Source: a bacterium (GTDB lineage Bacteria; Patescibacteriota; Andersenbacteria; UBA10190). From it: a stretch of 28,367 nt of DNA. Each line of letters opens with the position of its first letter. The first letter of the stretch is position 1. The translations under genes were made by a program, and so were the position numbers. Positions 12,495 to 20,139 of this stretch are shown piece by piece. The notes under the pieces are model-generated. The model was given only the letters and a program-made list of their open reading frames with translations. It made no database searches and was not told the origin of the DNA. The stretch covers positions 1-28,367 of the forward strand of contig NZCO01000012.1 of assembly GCA_002686445.1 (NCBI GenBank), in the 5' to 3' direction.

Positions 12495-13994
12495 ATGGAC
12501 GACTATCCACATCCAGAAGTAAAAACTAAAAAACGGATAGGTGTTTGGGTGCTCGTAGCCGTGGTTTTAGTTGTCGTTTTAGGCATTGTAGCTTTAGGTT
12601 CGTATAGCGGCCTACTCGGCGCCAGGTTCGCACCTGGGCTAGCATTTAATATCACTGGCCCTGACGAGCTAGTGGCTGGCTTCCCCGCCATTGTGACTTG
12701 GGATACAAGCCCTGAAAGTCAGCAAAAATATCCTAGTGAAAAAATAGAGTATTGCCAGGGTGGGCTGTTTGGCGACCGGTGCGTCACACTTAACTCCGAT
12801 ACGACGAATGATGGAGAGGCCTTAGTGTTTGTACCCGCCTCCGCAACTAAGTCCGGGTATTTGCGGCTGACCGCTCGCAACCGACCAGGTGGTGATCTCT
12901 TGCCGAGCATCTCCTCAACACGCCGCATCAAAATAGTAGCTGGTGACTCCTCGCAACAATCAGCCGTCACACCGGTGAATGTTGGTGGTGGGGCAATAAG
13001 TACGCTTACTGCAGCTGGCCCTCGAGTCCCGGTAGAAGCAGGTACCACCGTTACCGTTGTATTGCCCGAGCCGTCGAAGACCAAGAAAATTGAAATCTGT
13101 AAACACGGGGGACGTTGCTATACCCTGGCTTCAAGCGCAAGCGGAAGCAGCGCCCAGGTACGGATACCTACTATTGGCACTGGCTCTGCCTTCTTGAAAG
13201 TTTCTGAGCGCGGTGCCAACGGTATCCTTACAGGTCGCGTCTTCTTCCGACGAGCCCTCACCCTGGTGGTGGCTCGACCGCAGCCAACCCTGAGACCAAC
13301 TCTCTCCCCTCCCCAAGAGCAAAGTGGTGGTGATTCTGATGGTGATGACAGCGGTGGAGGAGGCGGATCATCTGATGGCGAAAATAATAATGAGCAGGAA
13401 ACTACTATACTCTGCGCTTATTCTGATCAGGATGGCTTTTGGAACTTTCACAATGTTATTAACGTTGTACCTGGGCAAACGCAAGAGATTGGCGTAACGC
13501 TTGTTAGGAAGGATGGTACACCTGTTGGTAATAAACAGGTTAGATTCGGCGCGCCCGAAAATGGTACTGTATCAACCACTTCGGCTAATACCACCGAAAG
13601 CGGCGTCGCGTTGACAACTTATACCCCACCGGCTACGGCAGTATTGGGAGATACTGACTCGTATACGGCCACGTGGCCGGGCGACAGTTCTTTTGCTCCT
13701 AGTAGTTGCACTGTTGCAATCAAGTTTACGCCAACAAGCACGCCGACTGTGACGCCGACACCAACCGGAGCCCAAGCATCCTTCATCGTTCCAGTGGATG
13801 GTGAGCAAATCGGCAATAGTGGTAGTGTCGACGTGCGTGTACTCCTGACCGAGACAACGAGTGGCGGCATTACCTGTCCAGTATGGACGCTAAACGGTGA
13901 GATTCTCACCGACACCGACTGGACTGGCAATCAATCACCCGCCTTAAGTGATGGACTTTGTGACCCACCGCCACCATATGGAACTATCAACTGA
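12495..13994 (+). CDS. Membrane-anchored surface protein with Ig-like domains
   Basis: 499 residues. A short basic cytoplasmic N-terminus (EVKTKKR) precedes one TM helix (about residues 16-38, IGVWVLVAVVLVVVLGIVALG). The external part has a first beta-rich domain with a Cys pair (EYCQGGLFGDRCVTL), a second similar one (EICKHGGRCYTL), and a disordered Gly/Ser/Asp linker (about 275-300). Next comes an invasin/Big_1-like Ig domain (VTLVRKDGTPVGNKQVRFGAPENGTVSTTSANTTESGVALTTYTPP) and a Thr/Pro spacer (TPTSTPTVTPTPTG). A final Ig-like domain (SFIVPVDGEQIGNSGSVDVRVLLTE) breaks off after WTLNGEIL in a Pro-rich tail. The two CxnC motifs look like duplicated modules. The gene is probably involved in adhesion or host contact (inference). 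It overlaps the next gene by 17 bp. Confidence 0.8.
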   Translation: MDDYPHPEVKTKKRIGVWVLVAVVLVVVLGIVALGSYSGLLGARFAPGLAFNITGPDELVAGFPAIVTWDTSPESQQKYPSEKIEYCQGGLFGDRCVTLNSDTTNDGEALVFVPASATKSGYLRLTARNRPGGDLLPSISSTRRIKIVAGDSSQQSAVTPVNVGGGAISTLTAAGPRVPVEAGTTVTVVLPEPSKTKKIEICKHGGRCYTLASSASGSSAQVRIPTIGTGSAFLKVSERGANGILTGRVFFRRALTLVVARPQPTLRPTLSPPQEQSGGDSDGDDSGGGGGSSDGENNNEQETTILCAYSDQDGFWNFHNVINVVPGQTQEIGVTLVRKDGTPVGNKQVRFGAPENGTVSTTSANTTESGVALTTYTPPATAVLGDTDSYTATWPGDSSFAPSSCTVAIKFTPTSTPTVTPTPTGAQASFIVPVDGEQIGNSGSVDVRVLLTETTSGGITCPVWTLNGEILTDTDWTGNQSPALSDGLCDPPPPYGTIN

Positions 13995-14337
13995 CCAAAA
14001 AAAGAAGGCGTGGCTGCTGCTCGGAGGAGTAGCCGTACTTGTGGTTATCTTATTGCTCATCCGCGGGTATCAATCTTTTCTCGGAGCCAAAGCCCCAAGC
14101 GTGCCACAACTAAGCGAAAGTATTATTGGCGGGCGGTTAAAAGGAAAGGCCCTTCAGGAAGGTACGAACGTGCTAGAGTTCACCGCGACTACCGGCGACG
14201 GTACAGTCATTTCTGATACAGTCACGTTCAAAGTACTTCCCCCTGGTCCATACGATCCAGGTACAACACCCGCTCCGCCTGATCCATACGATCCCGGTAC
14301 ACCGACCACAACGCCCGACCCACCAGGGCCATATTAG
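13978..14337 (+). CDS. Small membrane-anchored protein with partial Ig-like domain and Pro-rich tail
   Basis: 119 residues from the ATG at 13978; the frame is open from 13948, but MELSTDQKKK directly before a TM helix (AWLLLGGVAVLVVILLLIRGY) is a natural start. The external part begins like the mature start of an anchored protein (SFLGAKAPSVPQLSESIIGG). It continues as the C-terminal half of an Ig-like domain (LQEGTNVLEFTATTGDGTVISDTVTFKV) and ends in PPGPYDPGT-type repeats. That half-domain is what the truncated last domain of the upstream protein lacks. The pair may therefore be the product of a recombination, duplication or insertion that split one surface protein, or a short paralogue in the same operon. 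No Shine-Dalgarno is seen; translational coupling through the 17-bp overlap is likely. Confidence 0.6.
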   Translation: MELSTDQKKKAWLLLGGVAVLVVILLLIRGYQSFLGAKAPSVPQLSESIIGGRLKGKALQEGTNVLEFTATTGDGTVISDTVTFKVLPPGPYDPGTTPAPPDPYDPGTPTTTPDPPGPY

Positions 14338-14377
14338 CTTGCCTTTCAGGGGGCTCGTTAAGCAGTGGCGCTAAACA

Positions 14378-15859
14378 ATGCGAACTTCCGTAAAAGCGCT
14401 GCTCCTAACCGCGCTTGTAGCCGGATTGGGAATTCGTCTGTTTTTTGCATGGCAGCTACCCTTCACCAATGACGAGGGTGCTTATCTCTATGACGCCAAA
14501 TTGCTGCTGGAGGGGACCGTCGCCGGCGGTGATGTGCTGAGCAAATCTCCCGTTACCGCGGTGCTCTTTACCGCTAGTGTATGGCTGAGCCAAGGATCAC
14601 TGTTCGCTGGACGATGGGTGGCGGTCATCGCAAACATACTTACCGCGATTCCGCTGGCGTATCTCGCCTGGCGAATACGCGGTGCAAACGCTGGGATCAT
14701 AACCGCACTGCTGTGGTTGCTGCTCGTGCCAATCCCTATGACTATCCTCGGCATTACTCAACCTATCGCCGCTTTGTTGGCTGCTACCTGTTTAGCCTTA
14801 TGGTACGCGGCTCCCGAAAGTCGCAGACATTACACCAGTCTAAGCCTGCTCGCAGGACTTTGTTTTGCGCTAGCTTTCATGTCGCGAAAAACAAGCCTGG
14901 CTGTGCTACTACCCACTGTCTATTTCTGGTTCATCGCCCAGCCGCAGCCTAAAAAAAACACACTACTAGTGAGCCTGGCTGGCTTGCTGATTGTTGTTGC
15001 ACCATGGCTAGCCATACTATGGCGATTATATGACCTACCGGGAGTGATGCAGGCGCTTGGGATTGGCTACGGTGATCTGCTATATGAAAGCGAGTCAGCC
15101 ATCGCCGGCCAGGCTAGTATCATACGCCCACTCACAGTACTGACTCGAACTGGCAGCGGTCTAGTACTCGCTAGTGTGCTTGGTTTAGGGTGGGCTTCGC
15201 TCAAGCTGCGCCGAAAAAATCTCACCCCAGCGATGCCGTTACTATGGCTCCTAGCGCTCGTGGGTCTGTATATAGGTTGGCCAGTCTTCTTGCCTGAATA
15301 TCTAATTGATTTTTTTGTGCCCGCGACGCTACTAGCGGGACTAGCCCTAGCAGAACTGTGGCAACATCGAGCTCGGGTGACCATCGCCACGCTGTTACTT
15401 ATTGCACTGGCCAGCCTACTCAGCTATCACAGTGCTTTTAAGATCCCTTGGACAGGGATGTTTACTAAGGAAGCCATTACGCAAGCCGCACAGGAGTTGC
15501 AAACACGAGTGCCTATAGCTGAACCGATTTTCACAGCGGCCGTCATTGTTCCGTATGTTTCCGGTCACAACGTGATGCTAGATATCGCCCATCCCCTCTG
15601 GTACACCTACGAATCCATACCTGACCAGACCAAGCGAGCATTCTTGCCACCATTACCTGTAGTGGAAAGTCAACTACAAGATGGTCCGGTGCGCTGGGCG
15701 CTGGTAGAACACTTAACCGACTACGCCTACCTGCGTAATGAGTCGAACCTTATTTCTCTATTCGGTCAGGAGTGGAACTTAGTCGCAACACTTCCAAATG
15801 AAACGGGGTGGCGCTCAAATCCGTTGAAGCTATTTGCGAGAGACAATAGTGACTCGTAA
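14378..15859 (+). CDS. GT-C glycosyltransferase (ArnT/PMT-like, GT39/GT83 type)
   Basis: 493 residues with about ten to twelve hydrophobic segments. The start, LLLTALVAGLGIRLFFAW, is followed by LPFTNDEGAYLYDAKLLLEG, the first-loop DE motif of GT-C enzymes that use lipid-phosphate sugar donors (D32/E33). Next comes a loop with VLSKSPVTAVLFTASVWL, as in ArnT/PMT families. The C-terminal ~130 residues are soluble (EAITQAAQELQTRVP... GHNVMLDIAHPLWYTYE), matching the usual extracytoplasmic domain. It would add a sugar to a lipid or exported protein at the outer face of the membrane. Its place directly after two surface-protein genes in the same direction suggests it acts on surface proteins or glycans (inference). 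It converges on the next gene with an 11-bp gap. Confidence 0.82.
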   Translation: MRTSVKALLLTALVAGLGIRLFFAWQLPFTNDEGAYLYDAKLLLEGTVAGGDVLSKSPVTAVLFTASVWLSQGSLFAGRWVAVIANILTAIPLAYLAWRIRGANAGIITALLWLLLVPIPMTILGITQPIAALLAATCLALWYAAPESRRHYTSLSLLAGLCFALAFMSRKTSLAVLLPTVYFWFIAQPQPKKNTLLVSLAGLLIVVAPWLAILWRLYDLPGVMQALGIGYGDLLYESESAIAGQASIIRPLTVLTRTGSGLVLASVLGLGWASLKLRRKNLTPAMPLLWLLALVGLYIGWPVFLPEYLIDFFVPATLLAGLALAELWQHRARVTIATLLLIALASLLSYHSAFKIPWTGMFTKEAITQAAQELQTRVPIAEPIFTAAVIVPYVSGHNVMLDIAHPLWYTYESIPDQTKRAFLPPLPVVESQLQDGPVRWALVEHLTDYAYLRNESNLISLFGQEWNLVATLPNETGWRSNPLKLFARDNSDS

Positions 15860-15870
15860 GTCACTACAAT

Positions 15871-18231
15871 CTACAGCGACGCAGGTGCCTGCTGCCCACC
15901 CTCTACGGATATTGATGCGGCCGTGGCGGTGTTGGTACCCTCAACATAGATCTTGCGGGCAAAATCATACTCGTTGAAGTCAATGCCTGAAGTTTCGGTA
16001 GGAAATACCACTTGGTACTTCAAGGTGTAATCCTGTCCGGTACTGGTATATGGATATGGTTGACCCGTTACCACATCAATTGGTGGAATTGGTAGAAACG
16101 GTTTATCAGTATCTAGATAATCTTGTAGTGCCACTTCGTCAAAAGCTTCAAGCTGCCCCGCAGCCGGTTTGGCTACCACTTCGCTTGGCCGAGAAGCGAG
16201 ATCCTCTAGTGACCCAGGATAGACACCCGCATGCAACCAATACCCTCGCAAAGCACCCCGCACAAGCGGAATTTGATCAGTTACACGATCAAACGAAACC
16301 TCTTGTGGGCTTTCGCCGGTGATTAACACCGTCGCCTCGTCTATACTGATTGTCTCGGCTGGCGCAGTAATCGTGGTCGGCTGATTTATATCTTGATACC
16401 CCAGGCCGATCTCGACCGTAATTTGCTTATCAGCAAATTTCACTACCGTATCGGGTGGCACGAATCGCATGCGATAAGTGAACCGCGATGGATAGAACGT
16501 CTTGGTATTTATCCAAATTTCCATGGTCGTATTTTCACGTAGTACTTCGTACGTATCCTTAAACGCGTCGCTCCGCAAATAGTCCAACGTCGTGTCGTTC
16601 ACCTCAGAAAATACCGTATCAACATCATCTCCCGCGACTAGCTCAAGCACCCGCTCATAGAAGACTGGTAGCTGCTCGGGAGCTAAGTCGATTTCGTAAT
16701 GGTAGAACTCATCCCGCTCTATTTTCTCGATGGGGAATTCCTGCACAACACGAATCATGTCTAGTTCGTGTGCCAGCTTAAGAATCTCCTTGTACTGATC
16801 AACACTGGTTTCAGTACTCTGCTGGAACTCATCAATATCACTGTCGAAACCCTCGTACCGGAGATCGTCGGCCGGAATGTGAATCCACTGCCCTTTAACC
16901 GCCCCTGCATCAAAGAAGCCCAGTGACGGAAACTCATTAACCTTCAAATAGACATCCTGGTCCAAGATCTTAATGTCACCACTACCAGAGAACGTAGCGC
17001 CATCAAGCTTGAGTGACCCATTAAGCGAAAACTCAGCACTGACTGTGTCAGTGTCAGTAGCCGCTGTTTTACCAGTCATACCGAAATTGAGATCAAACGT
17101 TAGCGGAATCAACTGGTAAATCTGGCCTAATCCCAAATCAAGCGGGAGCGGTGACGCGTCAGATTCATCCAAATACACAACCAATGGTAAATCTGACTCC
17201 TGCGTAAATGAAAGCAAGGTTGGCGCCGGTCCGAGAACTGGTTCATGCGGATGATCGGCCGGCGTATCAGGCGCATGCGCGTGTGGAGTCGCCAGTGGCA
17301 CCACAGTGCCCGCTTGGGTCTCCGCGTACTTTCGAGCTGCCACCTCTGTCTCTAACTGCACATTAAATACAAAGCTGGTTCCACCCGGGTCTTGTCGGTA
17401 ACCGTACTCGCCAGCTTGTATAGCTGCGGAAATACGAGCTTGGTCCGCTGCTGCAACGACATCAAGTAAGTCACGAGGATAATAGATGTCGTTGCCGCCT
17501 TCAGTCTTGTAGAGCTTTATGGCGGCAAGAAGGGCCGTAACATCATCTAACCGCTGTTGATCTCGCTTGAGCGCTGCCGTTGTTTCATCGACTGCCGCAA
17601 TCGCTTCACTCAAAGGGCGCGCGCCCGCTTCGCGCGGTTCGGTATTGACGGCCAATGTTAAGCTGTAATTAGTTGTTTCGATACCCGCTATTGCTTGATA
17701 CATGCGATCAAATACTTGGTCAGAGTTAAGTTGCTGACTCAAAAATGGCAGACGTACAAGACCCATGAAGTATGCGGCAGCGGCACCGCCTCCGATTAAC
17801 ACCACTACGAGCAAGACGACCACAATCACGATCCACTTTTTTCCGGACTTTTTTGGCTCCACGGTCAGTCCTGCGGGCGCAGGAGGTACTGGAGGAGCCG
17901 GAGGTACATCCATTGCTGGTTCGGTAGCCATCGGCGGCGGTTCACTCGGTTCAGGGGTAAGAGGCGGGGACGGGGGTTGATCAGGAATGTCTAGTGATAC
18001 CGGCTCGTCAGGAGCAGTAGCTTGCTTCGGCACATCTTCGGGGATATCTAGAGATGGCAGAGCGACTGACGTGTCCGGCTGGTGGTCCTGCGGGTTTTCA
18101 GCGGGGTCGAGCCCAGCTGGATCGGCGGGTGGTGGAACTACTGGAAGATTCGCGGGCGGTAGCGGGGGCGGCGTTGGCGGTGTTTGCGAAGGCGTCTTTT
18201 CTCCTCCTTTATTTTCGTCTATAGGCTCCAT
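15871..18231 (-). CDS. Large anchored surface protein with Pro-rich cytoplasmic tail and pilin-like segments
   Basis: 786 residues from the ATG at 18231. The frame is open to 18267, but TATACT (18247-18242, minus strand) sits 10 nt before this ATG, so the earlier codons would lie in the promoter. Residues 1-130 are very Pro-rich and acidic, 133-157 form one TM helix (WIVIVVVLLVVVLIGGGAAAAYFMG), and the rest is outside. RDQQRLDDVTALLAAIKLYKTEGGNDIYYP (about 224-252) and LVRGALRGYWLHAGVYPGSLEDL (about 675-700) both follow the pattern of pseudopilin globular domains (short helix, L..YxxxxGxYP, L.dL). A His/Pro stretch lies near 316-331. The middle (NGSLKLDGATFSGSGDIKILDQDVYLKVNEFP) looks like an LppX/LolA-type lipid-binding beta-sheet. 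Exact function unknown. Confidence 0.7.
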   Translation of the reverse strand: MEPIDENKGGEKTPSQTPPTPPPLPPANLPVVPPPADPAGLDPAENPQDHQPDTSVALPSLDIPEDVPKQATAPDEPVSLDIPDQPPSPPLTPEPSEPPPMATEPAMDVPPAPPVPPAPAGLTVEPKKSGKKWIVIVVVLLVVVLIGGGAAAAYFMGLVRLPFLSQQLNSDQVFDRMYQAIAGIETTNYSLTLAVNTEPREAGARPLSEAIAAVDETTAALKRDQQRLDDVTALLAAIKLYKTEGGNDIYYPRDLLDVVAAADQARISAAIQAGEYGYRQDPGGTSFVFNVQLETEVAARKYAETQAGTVVPLATPHAHAPDTPADHPHEPVLGPAPTLLSFTQESDLPLVVYLDESDASPLPLDLGLGQIYQLIPLTFDLNFGMTGKTAATDTDTVSAEFSLNGSLKLDGATFSGSGDIKILDQDVYLKVNEFPSLGFFDAGAVKGQWIHIPADDLRYEGFDSDIDEFQQSTETSVDQYKEILKLAHELDMIRVVQEFPIEKIERDEFYHYEIDLAPEQLPVFYERVLELVAGDDVDTVFSEVNDTTLDYLRSDAFKDTYEVLRENTTMEIWINTKTFYPSRFTYRMRFVPPDTVVKFADKQITVEIGLGYQDINQPTTITAPAETISIDEATVLITGESPQEVSFDRVTDQIPLVRGALRGYWLHAGVYPGSLEDLASRPSEVVAKPAAGQLEAFDEVALQDYLDTDKPFLPIPPIDVVTGQPYPYTSTGQDYTLKYQVVFPTETSGIDFNEYDFARKIYVEGTNTATAASISVEGGQQAPASL

Positions 18232-18299
18232 GTATCTTGACAGTATAGCACGGAAGATGGATTGCATAAGTCTCGTTTAGGGGGCGACGGGGGGCGCTA

Positions 18300-18328
18300 T
18301 TGACCATATTTCAGGGGTCCGCTATAGT
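18300..18328 (+). promoter_or_regulatory. Promoter of rpsF
   Basis: TTGACC (18300-18305), 17 bp, TATAGT (18323-18328), then 9 nt to the ATG at 18338. It has the same -35 as the ychF-type promoters and again a near-leaderless start. The divergent promoter of the 18231 gene lies about 55 bp to the left. Confidence 0.8.
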
Positions 18329-18337
18329 AGGGCAGCC

Positions 18338-18772
18338 ATGAAAGAATACGAAATCTCATACATCGTAGACCCCAGTTTAGCCGAGGAGCAGCGGGGTGAT
18401 GTTGATGCTGCAGTTGATACTGCAGTGACAAGCCACGGTGGCAGTGTTGCGTCAAATACAGACAGTATTCGTCGTCGACTCGCCTATCAGATTCGCAAGC
18501 AACACATTGGTTTTGCACGCACGTTGCAGACCAGCGTAGAAGCTGAAGAGATTAATACCCTGCGTGATGAGATCGCTAAAGTAAATGGTATCTTACGCCT
18601 GTCAGTCATCCAGACTGCCGCCCGACCTGAAGTCTCAACTGCAATCTTTGAGGCAGCCACCAAAGAGCAACAGGTTGAACCTAAGAAAGTTGAAGAGACC
18701 CCGGCTGCAGAAATCTCTGACGCTGAAGTTGATACCAAGATCGAGGAAGCCCTCGACGAAGAAGTTAAATAA
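18338..18772 (+). CDS. rpsF: 30S ribosomal protein S6
   Basis: S6 binds the 30S platform together with S18. The start MKEYEISYIVDPSL and the ferredoxin-like core (RRRLAYQIRKQHIGFARTLQTSVEAEEINTLRDEIAKVNGILRLSVIQ) are typical. The core ends near residue 95, and an acidic Glu-rich tail (about 100-144) extends it to 144 residues. Its order with ssb and rpsR is the common rpsF-ssb-rpsR cluster. A 159-nt gap with strong inverted repeats separates it from ssb. Confidence 0.95.
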   Translation: MKEYEISYIVDPSLAEEQRGDVDAAVDTAVTSHGGSVASNTDSIRRRLAYQIRKQHIGFARTLQTSVEAEEINTLRDEIAKVNGILRLSVIQTAARPEVSTAIFEAATKEQQVEPKKVEETPAAEISDAEVDTKIEEALDEEVK

Positions 18773-18787
18773 CGACACACGAGTATG

Positions 18788-18930
18788 TCCGGTAGTAGAA
18801 CTTCGATTGATAAACCATCATGTAGCCTTGTGATAATGTGTGCGTCTGTGGAAATAGAAAAGTATCGTTTAAATCATAATAAGCTTAATTCAGTTGCCTA
18901 ATGGCAACTGATCGAAGTTTCACTACCGGA
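18788..18930 (+). ncRNA. Structured rpsF-ssb intergenic RNA with long inverted repeat (candidate cis-regulator)
   Basis: The outer arms at 18788-18807 and 18911-18930 are 20 nt each and complementary at 18 of 20 positions: TCCGGTAGT then GAACTTCGAT on the left, ATCGAAGTT then ACTACCGGA on the right. Inside lies a perfect 9-bp hairpin, TCAGTTGCC (18890-18898) with GGCAACTGA (18903-18911), loop TAAT. The right outer arm ends one base before the ssb ATG. If paired in RNA the stem would close around about 100 nt and stack against the ssb start, which has no Shine-Dalgarno. It could regulate ssb translation or act as an RNA processing site. It does not resemble a terminator, as no T-run follows. 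A weak promoter-like TTGATA (18807) overlaps the loop. Confidence 0.6.
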
Positions 18931-18931
18931 T

Positions 18932-19396
18932 ATGGATCTCAATAAAGTAATGCTGATCGGTCGTCTGACTAGGGATCCCGAATCTCGCACCATTCCATCA
19001 GGAGCAGTCGTCACCAATTTCGGACTGGCTACCGGGCGCGTCTGGAAAGACGACCAGGGTAATCAGAAAGAAGCAACGGAATTCCACAATATCGTTGCCT
19101 GGCGGCGTTTGGCAGAAATTTGTGCTCAGTACTTGGCCAAGGGTCGACAAATATATATCGAAGGGCATTTACAGACGCGCAGTTGGGAAGGACAAGACGG
19201 TAAGAAAAACTACCGCACCGAAGTTGTGGCCGATAGTATGATTATGCTTGGCAGCCGCAGCGATAACCCTGCACCGACGCCTAGTCCAGCCACTCGAGTA
19301 GACTCACAGCCTGCTACCAAAAAGTCACCTGAAAACGCCGAGGCGCCAGTGACAGCCACGGACGAGGAAATTCGTATTGAAGATATCCCCTTTTAA
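18932..19396 (+). CDS. ssb: Single-stranded DNA-binding protein
   Basis: 154 residues. The N-terminal OB fold (about 1-105) shows the usual signatures: LNKVMLIGRLTRDPESRTIPSG, TNFGLATGR, EATEFHNIVAWRRLAEICAQYLAKGRQIYIEGHLQTRSWEGQDGKKNYRTEVVADSMIMLG. A Pro/Thr/Ser-rich linker leads to the acidic tip EIRIEDIPF, the tail that docks partner proteins of replication and repair. It follows rpsF and precedes rpsR by 17 bp. The start codon immediately follows the long inverted repeat, so its translation may be controlled by RNA folding. Confidence 0.96.
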   Translation: MDLNKVMLIGRLTRDPESRTIPSGAVVTNFGLATGRVWKDDQGNQKEATEFHNIVAWRRLAEICAQYLAKGRQIYIEGHLQTRSWEGQDGKKNYRTEVVADSMIMLGSRSDNPAPTPSPATRVDSQPATKKSPENAEAPVTATDEEIRIEDIPF

Positions 19397-19413
19397 CTTT
19401 TCGCTAAAACGAT

Positions 19414-19635
19414 ATGCCAGCTAAACGACAACGTAACCAAGTGTGTGTATTCTGCGCCGAGAAAGTCGAGCAGATTGCCTTTCGTGACACCGACGTATTA
19501 CGTAAGTTCACGAGTGGTCAGAACAAGATCTTGCCTCGCAAGAAAACTGGCTCATGTGCCAAGCACCAGCGGCTGATCGCCAAAGAGATCAAGCGAGCTC
19601 GCCAAATGGGTCTGCTCGGCTATCGCGGTCACTAA
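19414..19635 (+). CDS. rpsR: 30S ribosomal protein S18 (zinc-binding type)
   Basis: 73 residues, the normal size. The sequence keeps the N-terminal CVFC pair (C11, C14) and a later C-x2-H (SCAKHQRLIAKEIKRARQMGLLGY), forming the Cys-containing, metal-binding version of S18. The core DTDVLRKFTSGQNKILPRKKTGSCAKHQR is typical. S18 pairs with S6 on the 30S platform, so it is co-encoded with its partner. It is separated from ssb by 17 bp and followed directly by the RNHCP-domain gene. Confidence 0.96.
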   Translation: MPAKRQRNQVCVFCAEKVEQIAFRDTDVLRKFTSGQNKILPRKKTGSCAKHQRLIAKEIKRARQMGLLGYRGH

Positions 19636-19646
19636 GGTAACGCACT

Positions 19647-19967
19647 ATAACGCAGCCGCGTACAAACTTTATCCCTCGCAACGAGGGATTTGTCTGTGAT
19701 TGGTGCGGTTTTAACGCACCTCCAGCCTCAGGGACCTTTCGCAATCACTGTCCAGCATGTTTGGCTAGCAAACACGTTGATGGGCCTACGCCTGGCGACC
19801 GTAGTGAGACATGCGGTGGCCTCATGCCCGCGCTTGAAGTTGAAGGTGTCGATCCAGACAGCCTGGACCTAGTTCACCGCTGCGAGAAGTGCGGCTTTAC
19901 CAGACGCAACAAGATAGCGAGCGACGATAACCGTGAGGTTATTGTTGCCCTAATGAAGCAAAAATAG
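19647..19967 (+). CDS. RNHCP-domain (zinc-ribbon-like) protein with non-standard start
   Basis: The reading frame is open from 19641 to the TAG at 19965-19967. It contains the complete RNHCP domain: NEGFVCDWCGFNAPPASGTFRNHCPACLASKHVDG, then PGDRSETCGGLMPAL, then HRCEKCGFTRRNKIASDDN. The Cys pairs CDWC, HCPAC and CEKC should bind zinc. The only ATG/GTG/TTG upstream of the core is the TTG at 19761, which lies inside the domain and would delete its first half. The N-terminal part has no ATG, GTG or TTG. The best candidate is the ATA at 19647, 11 nt after AAGG at the end of rpsR; ATC at 19671 is another. Either this gene uses a rare start codon, as infC does with ATT, or the assembly has a base error. 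Function is unknown; its position after S18 suggests a link with translation. Confidence 0.75.
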   Translation: MTQPRTNFIPRNEGFVCDWCGFNAPPASGTFRNHCPACLASKHVDGPTPGDRSETCGGLMPALEVEGVDPDSLDLVHRCEKCGFTRRNKIASDDNREVIVALMKQK

Positions 19968-19977
19968 ACTGGGTTTT

Positions 19978-20139
19978 TTATACTTGCTGCCAGCCCCAAT
20001 ATGAGTAAGTCAGCAAGGCGATACCTGCGACCAGTAAAATAAATGTCCAAATATATTGCGCCACGGATGCCCGGGGCGCGGAAATAGTGCGAGCCTCTTC
20101 GTTAGACTCCGTCTGTGGTTTCGTCGTTTTCAATGGCAT
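19978..20139 (-). CDS. Small single-pass membrane protein overlapping the recA 3' end
   Basis: A 53-residue frame begins at the ATG at 20139, inside the last codons of recA, and ends with TAA at 19978-19980. The N-terminal half is polar (MPLKTTKPQTESNEEARTIS), followed by one TM helix (YIWTFILLVAGIALLTYSYWGW, about residues 29-50) and a short tail (QQV). The overlap with recA is 38 nt in a different frame, so the part after the recA stop carries the membrane segment. The hydrophobic stretch with aromatic belts at both ends is unlikely by chance. No Shine-Dalgarno is evident; translational coupling to recA is likely. It is too short for most gene-calling cut-offs. Confidence 0.6.
   Translation of the reverse strand: MPLKTTKPQTESNEEARTISAPRASVAQYIWTFILLVAGIALLTYSYWGWQQV

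Noticed and set aside
13948..13994. Genetic code with TGA read as an amino acid
   Set aside because: Reading through the TGA at 13992 gives no continuation of the Ig domain, and all core genes close normally without internal TGA.
18338..18345. Classical S6:S18 RNA motif upstream of rpsF
   Set aside because: The rpsF start lies only 9 nt after its -10 box, so there is no leader to hold the motif.
19690..19872. Plus-strand frame overlapping the RNHCP gene
   Set aside because: A shadow in another frame with no recognisable domain; the RNHCP motif in the neighbouring frame explains the region.
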